DNA from: Ailanthus altissimus
Taxonomy: Eukaryota; Streptophyta; Magnoliopsida; Sapindales; Simaroubaceae
Direction: 5' to 3'
Length of the DNA stretch: 64,000 bases
NCBI GenBank assembly: GCA_946807835.1
Contig: OX327684.1
Coordinates: 14,346,501 to 14,410,500 of the forward strand
The notes under the pieces were generated by a model. The model saw nothing but the letters and a program-made list of their open reading frames with translations. It had not been told where the DNA came from and made no database searches. A program made the translations under genes and the position numbers. The stretch's first letter is position 1, and every line of letters starts with the position of its first letter. This document shows, piece after piece, positions 22,411 through 30,650 of the stretch.

Positions 22411-23639
22411 GTAGGTACTATCAAATTTGAGTCAAGCTTAGAGATAAGTGGATGATCGCCTTCAAAGCTAAGGAAAGCTTATATGAATGGTTAATGATGT
22501 TGTTTGGGTTGTCGAATGCACTAAGTATATTCATGCAATTAATAATTCAAGTATTAAAAACTTTTTTCTATAAGTTTGTTGTGTTTTACTTTGATGACAT
22601 ATTGATGTATAACCTTGATGAAGATACACATTTGCACCATCTAAGAGATGTATTACCACACTAAATAACAATAGGTTGTTTCTGAATTAAAAAGAAAAAT
22701 TGTAGTTTTATGCAAAATGGTCTAGTGTTTCTTGGATTTGTTATGAGGCGGTAGATGGAGTAAAAGTATATAAGTAAAGGTAAGAGCAAATAAAGGAATA
22801 GCCTACACCATAGACAATAAGTGATATTTGTTTTTATGGTCTGACGATGTTCTATCATCGATTTACTAGGAATTTTAGTGCCTTAGCAACACCAATTATT
22901 GATTGTATAAAGAAAGAACAATTTGAGTGTGGCAAATAACAAGAGCTTTGTGATGTTGAAGAAAACACTTTGTACTCCTACTGTTTTGGCTTTACCGAGT
23001 TATGAAAAGGCATTTGAAGTTGATTGTGATGCTTCTAGATTAGGATTTGGTGCGGTTTTAAAGCAAAAGGATAGAATATGGGATATTTCAGTGAGAAATT
23101 GAATGATGCAAGGCAAGATTAGTCTACATACAACCAAGAGTTTTATGCAGTTTTTTGTGCCTTAATGCAGTAAGAAAATTATTTGATTCATAGAGACTTT
23201 ATACTGCACAGTGATCATCGCACTAAAATACATAAACAACCAAAACCATTTGAATAAGATGCACACAAAGTGTGGCTTTTATGCAGAAATTTATGTTTGT
23301 CTTGAAACATAAGTCGAGGCAATATAATAAAGTGGCTGACCCTTTGAGTAGAAGGGTTCGCTTATTGGTTGTGTTACACAATGAGATTATCAAGTTCGAG
23401 AGTCTCTTTGCTATAGATGGGGATTTTTAGCGGGAGTAGTGTTATAGTCATTAGGATAAAATGACTTTCTTATTCATAATGGCTATTTATTTCGAAATTT
23501 TGTATTCCTTGTAGTTCAATGCGAGAACGTATTATTAGGGAACTGGATGGAGGTGGTCTTGTAGGGCATGTGAGACAAGACAAAACCATTGATTTAGTTT
23601 ATGAGAGGTATTTTTGGCCACAACTAAAGAAAGAAGTTT
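22411..23639 (+). pseudogene. Gypsy RT second half, RNase H, integrase start
   Basis: RT from YYQI (the GYHQI box) through KESLYEWLMMLFGLSNA and the catalytic FYFDDILMYN (YxDD type, about 22590). RNase H reads [21 protein letters not shown] (about 22996) and VADPLSRR (about 23335). The integrase zinc-finger region ends in KTIDLVYERYFWPQLKKEV at the LINE insertion. Frameshifts and stops are frequent. The sequence continues at 29281. Confidence 0.8.
23622..23639. repeat. LINE target-site duplication, left
   Basis: AACTAAAGAAAGAAGTTT, repeated exactly at 29281-29298. The 18 bp length is typical of target-primed reverse transcription, and it lies in the Gypsy integrase frame. Confidence 0.95.
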
Positions 23640-23755
23640 TTTTTTTTGGTAAGTAAAATTTTTTATATAAATGCTAAATTCTGCTGGTATTACAGAGAAA
23701 AGATTCAATAAAAGAGAGAAAGTAAAACAATACAATCCTAGACAGTTAACTACAT

Positions 23756-26700
23756 TTACCAACCGACTGCAATGTGGTCAATCCCTTGGCCATTTACAGC
23801 ACTTATACATCTAATCCAAATAACATCCTTAATCTTTTGGTAAACTTCGCTTGTAGAAGGAGTTTTCTGTTGGAAGACCTTCAAATTCCGTTCTCTCCAA
23901 ATAAAGTAGATTGTAGCGCAGAACGATACTCTTCTAATCTTACTGAGAGTGGATTTGCCTTTAGATTTCCTGCACATGAAGGAGATTACTCGTTGCCATC
24001 TGTTCGGGCATTGATTGAGTTGACACGCCCTTAGTACTTTGTGCCAAATTTCACTACAAAAGTTGCATTGGAAGAATAAGTGTGTGATTGTTTCCTTGTC
24101 ATTACCACAAAGGGGGCAATCATCTGATGGGATAACCCCCCATTTATTAAGTCTCTCTCTGGTAGATAATCTGTTCTTCAAAGCTAACCAAGTAACGAAG
24201 CTGTGTCTAGGTATATGTTGCGTTCCCCATATCAGTTTACTCCATCCCACCTTAGCCTCATTGTTCTTAAGATATCTCCAAGTACTCGCAATGGAAAACT
24301 TTGCATTGGGACTTGCGGTGAATGAAATTCTATCTTCTCTTTCCGAAATTGAAATATTTTTACGGAGATAGTCCCATACCTGAGAAGTGTACTCGTCCAA
24401 AGGGTCAGGAAGGTTCCAATGACCATGCTGCCATAGTTCATTAACCTTTGCACCCCGAGGAATATCCGCATCGGAGATTTGTATGTGGGGGAATTTATTA
24501 ACTATTGATTCTCCACCCAGCCATGGATCCCACCAAAATTGAAAGGACTTGCCGTTGCCCAATTCATAGGAGAACAATTGTTTTATCTGACTTCTCAATC
24601 CCAGCATCTTCCTCCAAGTCCAGCTACCATCCATTGGCTTTGTGATGCCCCAAAAACTTAGTCTCCGCAGTTTGTTATCAATTACCCATTTTGCCCACAA
24701 TGAGGCTTTCACAGCAACCAGCTCCCAGATGTGTTTAGTAACTGCCGCTGAATTCCACAAGCTTATAGATTTAATGCCAAGACCCCCCTCAGTTTTATCT
24801 TTGCATACCTCATTCCAGCCCACTAAACCTCTCTTCCCCTGCTGGTTACTTCCATGCCATAAGAAATTACGACATTTGCTTTCAATTTCTTTGGTGACCG
24901 ACTTAGGCAGGGTGAACATAGAACTCCAGTAGACATGCATGCTCATTATGACTGATTTTATTAATTGCAACCGCCCCGCATAGCTCAGATATTTCACAGT
25001 CCAGCTTGAGATTCTTGCAGAGATCCTATTAATGAGCTCCTGACAGTGGTCTTTCTTCAGTCCTCCAGAGATTAAGGGGATACCTAAGTATTTGATAGGC
25101 AAAACACCTTGCTGGAACTGAGTCACTTGAAGGATTGTCTCCTTGGTAGGTTGAGGCACATTCCCAAAGAAGATGAAGCTCTTACCAGCGTTTAGGTGCA
25201 ACCCTGAGACCATTGAGAAATCATCAAGTGCTTGTTTAAAGAAGCCCACGGACTTGACATCCCCATTAGAGAACAACAATAGGTCATCTGCGAACATCAA
25301 GTGGTTTAGTTTCAGCCTGTTACACCCTTTGTGATATATAAACTGGTTTTGAGGAATACAACTTAGGCTCCTACTGAGGTATTCCATGGCCATAACAAAA
25401 AGCAAAGGGGACATGGGATCCCCCTGCCTCAAACCTTTCTTCCCCGGGAAAAAGCCTTCTAGTCTGCCATTTACCATAACTGAGTACGTGCTTGTTCTGA
25501 CACACTTCATGATGATGTTGATAAAGTGATAAGGGAAATTCAGACCCATCAATACCTCTTCTAGGAAATCCCAAGATACTGAATCATAAGCTTTGCGGAG
25601 ATCTATTTTAAGAGCACACCTTGGGCTCCCACTGTTGCGATCATAACCCCTCACAAGCTCATGAGCTAGTAAGACATTATCTGATATCTTCCTATTAGGG
25701 ATAAATGCTGATTGACTAGGGCTGACCAAGTAGCTCACCACTCTCCTCAGTCTGCATGTTATAATTTTGGTAATACATTTGTAGAGGACGGTACAACATG
25801 CAATTGGTCTATAGTCCCCCAAGCTATGAGGATTATGAACCTTAGGCACAAGGGTAATGGCAGTGGCATTTATGGGGTTGTAGAACTGACCTGAGGAGAA
25901 GAGATGTTGCACAGCTGCAGTGACCTCCCTTCCTATTATGTGCCAGCATTTTTGAAAGAAGCAACTGTTATAGCCATCCGGTCCAGGGGCTTTATCACCA
26001 TTGATGCTGAAGATAGCACTTCTGACTTCTTGTTCTGTGACAGGGGCATTCAACATGTCTCTATCATCAACCTTCAATTTAGGGCCCGCGTCCATAATTC
26101 TTTTTTGTATGGACGTCCTATGGGAGGTAGGGGTACCCAACAAATCTTTGTAGTATCGGACAATGGCTTCTTTCACAACCGTGGGGTCTTCAACAATTTC
26201 TCCGTTTGGGTTTTCAATCGAAATGATTCTATTCCGAGCTCTTCTTTGCTTAACTGACTTATGAAAGTAGCTGGTGTTTGAATCCCCCATTTGAATCCAT
26301 CTGATTCTGGATTTTTGTCTGACAATGCTTTCTTCAGCATAAATAAGATTCCTTAAATGTTGGTAAATGCCCCTTTCCTCATCTTGAAGGGTTTGGTTGA
26401 AAGGGTCATAGATCAGACTACTCTGTAATGAGGCCAACATCAGTTTGTAATCTTCAATCTTTTGCTGGATGTCCGAGAAGAAGACCATATTAAGCTCTTT
26501 TAGCTTGGGCTTCAATAGCTTTAGTTTAAACCATACCTTGGCCATTGGGGGACCATGACAAACATGCTGCCACTCTCTCTCGACTGTGGGAAGAAAATCA
26601 CTGTGATTACACCAGGCGTTGAAGAACTTGAAAGGAACCTTCCCAATATATGAAGCTCTAGAAATGGAGACCACGAGAGGAGAGTGATCTGAAATGCCCG

Positions 26701-27358
26701 CTGGAAGAACTTCACACTCAGAAAACTCCAATGCATCCAGCCACTTTCCATTAACAAATGCCCAGTCAATTTTCCTCCAAATTCGTTGTCCACCTGTTTG
26801 ATTGTTACACCAAGTGTAGTGACAACCATGGTTCTTTAACTCGAATAACTCTAGTCTCGATATCCAGTTTTTGAACTGTTCTACCATGTTATCATTAACC
26901 CATTGACCGCCAATTCTGTCATTGTTGCTGAGTACATTGTTGAAGTCTCCTTGGATTAACCACGGTATAGTGTTGGGAGACAAATCCTCCATAAGGTCCT
27001 TCCACAGGTTCTCTCTCTCAATACTAGCAGAGGCACCATAAACCAGAGTCCAGTAAAACATCATACCATTAATAATCACTCTACTATGTATGAATTGTTG
27101 GTGTTTTTGTAAGATCGTGACATTGCATTTAGCCGGATTAAAGGCGATCCATATTCTTCCCATGTCTAGGCACTCAGAATTATTATCTAGTTTCCACTCT
27201 CGTAATGCCAACTTCTTCCAAATGGTATCTAGATTAGACAGTTTCACTTTTGTTTCTAACAATCCCAAAATACATAATCGACAAGATTTAATCAGAGCCC
27301 GTACCTCTGATTGTTTGCAGGGGTCATGGAGACCCCGAATGTTCCAGCTTGCGATCAT
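23756..27358 (-). CDS. LINE ORF2: endonuclease and reverse transcriptase, 1200 aa
   Basis: Residues 1 to about 225 form an APE-type endonuclease: ASWNIRGL at the start, LLETK (metal-binding Glu), WLIQGDFNNVL, RKIDWAFVN and SDHSPLVV (catalytic Asp/His). Reverse transcriptase follows at about 430-760, with DKAPGPDGYNSCFF, SAFIPNRKISDNVLLAHE, LKIDLRKAYDSVSWDFL, KGLRQGDPMSPLLF and the catalytic FADD at residues 689-692. The C-terminus has a zf-RVT domain with CPLCGNDKETITHLFFQC near residue 1081. There is no RNase H domain. The start is fixed by the conserved endonuclease N-terminus; its ATG overlaps the ORF1 stop as ATGA (27358-27355), suggesting coupled re-initiation. The protein nicks target DNA and copies the element RNA in place. 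No broken motif was noticed. Confidence 0.95.
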   Translation of the reverse strand: MIASWNIRGLHDPCKQSEVRALIKSCRLCILGLLETKVKLSNLDTIWKKLALREWKLDNNSECLDMGRIWIAFNPAKCNVTILQKHQQFIHSRVIINGMMFYWTLVYGASASIERENLWKDLMEDLSPNTIPWLIQGDFNNVLSNNDRIGGQWVNDNMVEQFKNWISRLELFELKNHGCHYTWCNNQTGGQRIWRKIDWAFVNGKWLDALEFSECEVLPAGISDHSPLVVSISRASYIGKVPFKFFNAWCNHSDFLPTVEREWQHVCHGPPMAKVWFKLKLLKPKLKELNMVFFSDIQQKIEDYKLMLASLQSSLIYDPFNQTLQDEERGIYQHLRNLIYAEESIVRQKSRIRWIQMGDSNTSYFHKSVKQRRARNRIISIENPNGEIVEDPTVVKEAIVRYYKDLLGTPTSHRTSIQKRIMDAGPKLKVDDRDMLNAPVTEQEVRSAIFSINGDKAPGPDGYNSCFFQKCWHIIGREVTAAVQHLFSSGQFYNPINATAITLVPKVHNPHSLGDYRPIACCTVLYKCITKIITCRLRRVVSYLVSPSQSAFIPNRKISDNVLLAHELVRGYDRNSGSPRCALKIDLRKAYDSVSWDFLEEVLMGLNFPYHFINIIMKCVRTSTYSVMVNGRLEGFFPGKKGLRQGDPMSPLLFVMAMEYLSRSLSCIPQNQFIYHKGCNRLKLNHLMFADDLLLFSNGDVKSVGFFKQALDDFSMVSGLHLNAGKSFIFFGNVPQPTKETILQVTQFQQGVLPIKYLGIPLISGGLKKDHCQELINRISARISSWTVKYLSYAGRLQLIKSVIMSMHVYWSSMFTLPKSVTKEIESKCRNFLWHGSNQQGKRGLVGWNEVCKDKTEGGLGIKSISLWNSAAVTKHIWELVAVKASLWAKWVIDNKLRRLSFWGITKPMDGSWTWRKMLGLRSQIKQLFSYELGNGKSFQFWWDPWLGGESIVNKFPHIQISDADIPRGAKVNELWQHGHWNLPDPLDEYTSQVWDYLRKNISISEREDRISFTASPNAKFSIASTWRYLKNNEAKVGWSKLIWGTQHIPRHSFVTWLALKNRLSTRERLNKWGVIPSDDCPLCGNDKETITHLFFQCNFCSEIWHKVLRACQLNQCPNRWQRVISFMCRKSKGKSTLSKIRRVSFCATIYFIWRERNLKVFQQKTPSTSEVYQKIKDVIWIRCISAVNGQGIDHIAVGW

Positions 27359-29187
27359 TGTCCCCTATGTGGGGATTTAGAGTTCCTTTTGGCACGTCGA
27401 CCCTTCCCTATAATTTCCACATCATGTGTCAGAGTAATAGTCTTCCTTAGGTTAAATCTGTCCATTACCTGGATCTCCTCTGTTCCCCCGGTTCCTGGCA
27501 TTTGTTTTGTTGCCTTATCTGTGTGGCCATACGCCTCATTTCCCTCTGGCGTCTGTATCTCCCCTTCTGTTTTACTTAGATTTAACTCTTTTGGTTCTGG
27601 CATCTCCGGGTGGCCAATAGGTACTTCAGCTTCTCTTTGATTATTCTGATCATTCCCTTTTGCTTTCCACACTTGTTTTATCCCTGTCAAGCAGTCTTTC
27701 CCATCATGACCAACCCGTTTACATTTAGAGCATACTGATGGCTTCCACTCATAAGTCACCTCCTGCCTAACCATATTACCCTCTTCGTCCTCTAATGTAA
27801 TCATGGAAGGGAAATCACCCTCCACATCCATATCCACCAGGACCCTCGCAAATGCCAGCCTTGTTCTGTTCAAAGTACATTGGTCGCTAAATTTAGGGGA
27901 TCCCAACGAGCTGGCGATACGACTCAACAGCGAGGGGCTCCAGAATTCCCACGGTAATCCTGGAAATTGCACCCAAATTGGTAAAGTTCTGATACTTGCC
28001 ACATCCATTACCATTCGGGGTTTCCAAGCTTTGAGTATCAAAGGGCGTTTATCAAAGGTCAGTGGACCATCCTCAAGAGCTTTTTGTTGCCCATATTCAT
28101 TCTCAAAGTTAAACAGAAACACCCCATCTTTGATGGAGTGAATCGAGATAAGGCCAAATTGCCTCCAACGGCGCGTTATAAAAGCTTGGAGAGGTTGAAA
28201 TTGGGGGCACAATCCATACACACACCCAATTAATGCATGCTGCCACCTTTTCTCTTCTTCTTTGAGTTCATTACTATTGAATTTCACAATTTTCTTACCA
28301 TTTGAGATTGTCGGGGGGACAAATTGTAGTTCACTGCCATGGCTTCGAGTACGGTTGTCAGCAAATAAAGATACCCAAGGCCTGTTAGATTGTACGCCCT
28401 TTCTGCCCTCGCAATCTGCCATTGTAGCACCCGCGGGTACTGTAGCACCCGCGGGTACTGTAGCACCCGCGGGTACTGTAGCAACAGCGGGTACTGTAGC
28501 AACAGCGGGTACTGTAGCAACCGCGCCCAATGTAGCAGCAGCAGCAGCGGACGTCGCCCCGTATCCCGCCCCACAAACAGCCGGCGCCGGACTCATGCCG
28601 ACAGCCAACACCGCGGGAGGCCCGTTGCTCCTGCGCATGGCCGCACTTTCTGGAGCCACCGGAGGAGCCCCGACGGACAGCCCAGACTCCGCGGAGGCAG
28701 GAACCATGGTGGCCAAGCCAGCCGGAGCGCGACCGCCATTCCCGAGCGCCGGTGCGGCCCTGGAAGAACCTCCATTCGTAGGGTGGCCAGGAGCCTTCGT
28801 TCCAGCAACCCGGGAGCCAGCAGAGCACAGCACAACCCCCTGTGCATGAACCTCGGCAGCCCCCGCAGGAGACCCGACGGTCCCGGCCGACGCACCTGCA
28901 GCAGCTCCACAGCGCAGAGGATCACCAGAACACCCCGAAGGCAACTCGGACAAGGCTGCCAGAGGTTCCCCACACCCGGAAGCAGCGTTCGGGGGAGCAG
29001 CCGCGTGGGACGCCGGCGGAGGATAGGCAGCAGAGGGAGGAGCAGCAGCAGTAGGAGGAACGGCTGCAGAAAGAGGATCGGCAGCAAGCTGGGCGCTACC
29101 ATCGTTTACTTGCTCGCTAGGCGAGCGATTCCGGGAACCGCGAGCGGACGGAGACGGCGGCATTTTGTTCGATTTTTTCTTCCTCAT
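27355..29187 (-). CDS. LINE ORF1: RNA-binding DUF4283/zinc-knuckle protein, 610 aa
   Basis: The N-terminal half (residues 1-270) is Ala/Pro/Gly-rich, low complexity and encoded by unusually GC-rich DNA. It includes six 6-residue repeats of the type ATVPA(V/G) at about 219-254. Residues 305-450 form a DUF4283 domain (RRM-like in plant LINEs), with WQHALIGCVYG, VFLFNFENEYGQQKALEDGP and LPIWVQFPGLPWEFWSP. A CCHC knuckle CSKCKRVGHDGKDC sits at residues 486-499. The Lys/Arg-rich tail ends in RAKRNSKSPHRGQ. By family this protein binds element RNA in a ribonucleoprotein. The ATG at 29187 lies 93 bases inside the 5' end. Its TGA overlaps the ORF2 ATG. Confidence 0.93.
   Translation of the reverse strand: MRKKKSNKMPPSPSARGSRNRSPSEQVNDGSAQLAADPLSAAVPPTAAAPPSAAYPPPASHAAAPPNAASGCGEPLAALSELPSGCSGDPLRCGAAAGASAGTVGSPAGAAEVHAQGVVLCSAGSRVAGTKAPGHPTNGGSSRAAPALGNGGRAPAGLATMVPASAESGLSVGAPPVAPESAAMRRSNGPPAVLAVGMSPAPAVCGAGYGATSAAAAATLGAVATVPAVATVPAVATVPAGATVPAGATVPAGATMADCEGRKGVQSNRPWVSLFADNRTRSHGSELQFVPPTISNGKKIVKFNSNELKEEEKRWQHALIGCVYGLCPQFQPLQAFITRRWRQFGLISIHSIKDGVFLFNFENEYGQQKALEDGPLTFDKRPLILKAWKPRMVMDVASIRTLPIWVQFPGLPWEFWSPSLLSRIASSLGSPKFSDQCTLNRTRLAFARVLVDMDVEGDFPSMITLEDEEGNMVRQEVTYEWKPSVCSKCKRVGHDGKDCLTGIKQVWKAKGNDQNNQREAEVPIGHPEMPEPKELNLSKTEGEIQTPEGNEAYGHTDKATKQMPGTGGTEEIQVMDRFNLRKTITLTHDVEIIGKGRRAKRNSKSPHRGQ
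28424..28531 (-). repeat. In-frame minisatellite, six 18-bp units, in LINE ORF1
   Basis: Three plus-strand units GTAGCACCCGCGGGTACT, two GTAGCAACAGCGGGTACT and one diverged unit. Each encodes six residues, so copy-number change keeps the frame. The unit contains ACCCGCGGGT, a perfect palindrome that could favour slippage. Confidence 0.95.
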
Positions 29188-29280
29188 GGATACGGCGTAA
29201 GTTAGTTCTGTGCGCCGAGAGAAAAAACCCTACTATGCCACGTCACCTTTTATTCATTAAACAGCGGTGTTTCTGTTTTT

Positions 29281-29298
29281 AACTAAAGAAAGAAGTTT
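29281..29298. repeat. LINE target-site duplication, right
   Basis: Exact copy of 23622-23639. Gypsy integrase continues directly after it. Confidence 0.95.
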
Positions 29299-30251
29299 GT
29301 AAACTAGTGGAGAGGTTCCGAATTTGTCAGAAAACCAAGGGTCGAACACAGAACAATGGGTTATATAAATTAGTACCAGTTCTAGAAGCATTTGTGATGA
29401 TTTTATTGATGGATTTTGTGTTAGGGTTGCCTCAAACTTAATGAGAGAAGTATTCTATATTTGTGGGGGTTGATAGGTTCTCTAAAATGGCTTACTTTAT
29501 ATGTGTAAGACTGCTGACGCAATTTATGTTACGAACTACTTTTTAGGGAGGTGGTACACTTACATGGAGTTCCTAAGTTCATTATCTCTGATAGATATGT
29601 GAAGTTTCTGACTTATTTTTTGCGCACATTGTGGAAAAAGTTTGGTGCGCAACTACAGTAACAGAGCTTTCCATTCTTAGACTAATGGGCAGACAAAGAT
29701 AATTAATCGAACCTTGGGTAATATGGAGGTGTTTATGTAGGGACGAGCCAAAACAATGACATGTAATCCTTCCACATGCGAGGTTTCCATACAACAACAA
29801 AAAGATTTGATTGACAGGGAAGACGTGATTTGAGGTTACATATGCTCAGCCACCTGGGCATGCTCTTGATTTGCTTGCTTTACTACCAGGAAAGAAAAAT
29901 AAGACTACTGAGATTTGGTGCAAAAAGTGCAACAAGTGTAGGTAAAGGTGTGCACTAACTTAGTGACAGCTAATGTAAAGTATAAGACAAAAACTAATAT
30001 AGTTTGTTGAGGAGGATCTAGTAATGTCATATCTGTGCAAGAATAGATTTCATGGGGTGTAGGCCAAGTTATTGAACATAAAGTGTGGTGAGGAAGATCA
30101 ACAAAAATGCCTTTGTGTTGTAGTTGTCGAGTCATTGGAACATCTCTAATACTTTTTTAATGTTGTTGATTTGTATGAGTTTCATGAAGATGAGCCATTG
30201 TACCATGCATCTAATTCGATAACGAGTTTATTTCCAAGTGGAGGGGACTGG
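29281..30251 (+). pseudogene. Gypsy integrase core and 3' region
   Basis: Continues the integrase interrupted by the LINE: CKLVERFRICQKTKGR, LLMDFVLGLP (about 29405), VDRFSKMAYFI (about 29462), [17 protein letters not shown] and NRTLGNM-like pieces near 29720. Stops and frameshifts are frequent. A purine tract GGAGGGGACTGG precedes the LTR at 30252. The last 400 bases have no clear domain. Confidence 0.75.
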
Positions 30252-30650
30252 TGTAGGATAAGCCGTATGCACTCAAACTTCCAGAAGTCATAACTTGGGC
30301 ATATGATGTTAGAATCACACGTGATATTTCAATTCGAATCTTTCAATGAGTTTTACTATGTGGGCTCATTTCTGAAGCGACGAGGCATCTAGAAAATGCC
30401 AAAATTTTATTGTTTACACCTTCAAATCTGCGCTCAAAGCCGTTTTTATATTTTTAATTTTTTTTTGAAGAATTTTATTATAATCCAAGTAAGCTGGATT
30501 TGAATTCTGTTTTTTTTTCCTTTATTTTCATTAGGATTATTTAATCATGTCAAATGCTCATTTTAGATTAACTTTGTTTATGGTGTTTAAAGATATTGAA
30601 AATCTTAAATTATCATTTATTATTATGATAATTTAAAAAATTCTCTTTCA
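30252..30650 (+). repeat. Gypsy 3' LTR, 3' end deleted
   Basis: Begins TGTAGGATAAGCCG after the purine tract. It matches 7762-7796 (first 35 bases) and 14049-14420, then ends at about TTCTCTTTCA, lacking the last ~35 bases seen in the 5' LTR. Confidence 0.7.

Larger units (their letters stand above)
23640..29280 (-). mobile_element. Full-length L1-type LINE with two intact ORFs
   Basis: About 5.64 kb on the minus strand, bounded by an exact 18-bp duplication. The 3' end carries a short A tail (8 A beyond the duplication), a 3' UTR of about 116 bases follows ORF2, and the 5' leader is about 93 bases. ORF1 (610 aa) and ORF2 (1200 aa) are both uninterrupted. Their codon and base usage (GC-rich ORF1 N-terminus) stand out from the AT-rich host. 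The perfect duplication and open frames make it the youngest insertion in the nest and possibly still competent, though activity cannot be seen from sequence. Confidence 0.93.
7762..30650 (+). mobile_element. Ty3/gypsy (chromovirus, Reina-like) element broken by four insertions
   Basis: The outer element of the nest. Pieces in order: 5' LTR (7762-7796 and 14049-14458), primer site (14462-14478), gag (14479-14732 and 17458-~17690), protease (~17690-17850), second half of reverse transcriptase plus RNase H and start of integrase (22411-23639), rest of integrase (29281-~29850), polypurine tract (GGAGGGGACTGG at about 30240) and 3' LTR (30252-30650). Removing the inserts leaves only about 4 kb, and the first half of reverse transcriptase is absent. 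Integrase phrases such as KTIDLVYERYFWPQLKKEV and VDRFSKMAYF fit the Reina branch of chromoviruses. All frames contain stops. Outer ends are approximate because both LTR tips have decayed. Confidence 0.75.

Noticed and set aside
28262..28849. Second plus-strand frame (195 codons) with Ala/Gly repeats
   Set aside because: It is antisense to ORF1 and its repeats come from the same 18-bp minisatellite. No independent evidence.
28390..29205. Long plus-strand open frame (271 codons) opposite LINE ORF1, Arg/Ser-rich
   Set aside because: It is the antisense shadow of the GC-rich, repeat-containing ORF1. Stops are rare in such DNA in all frames, and it shows no domain.
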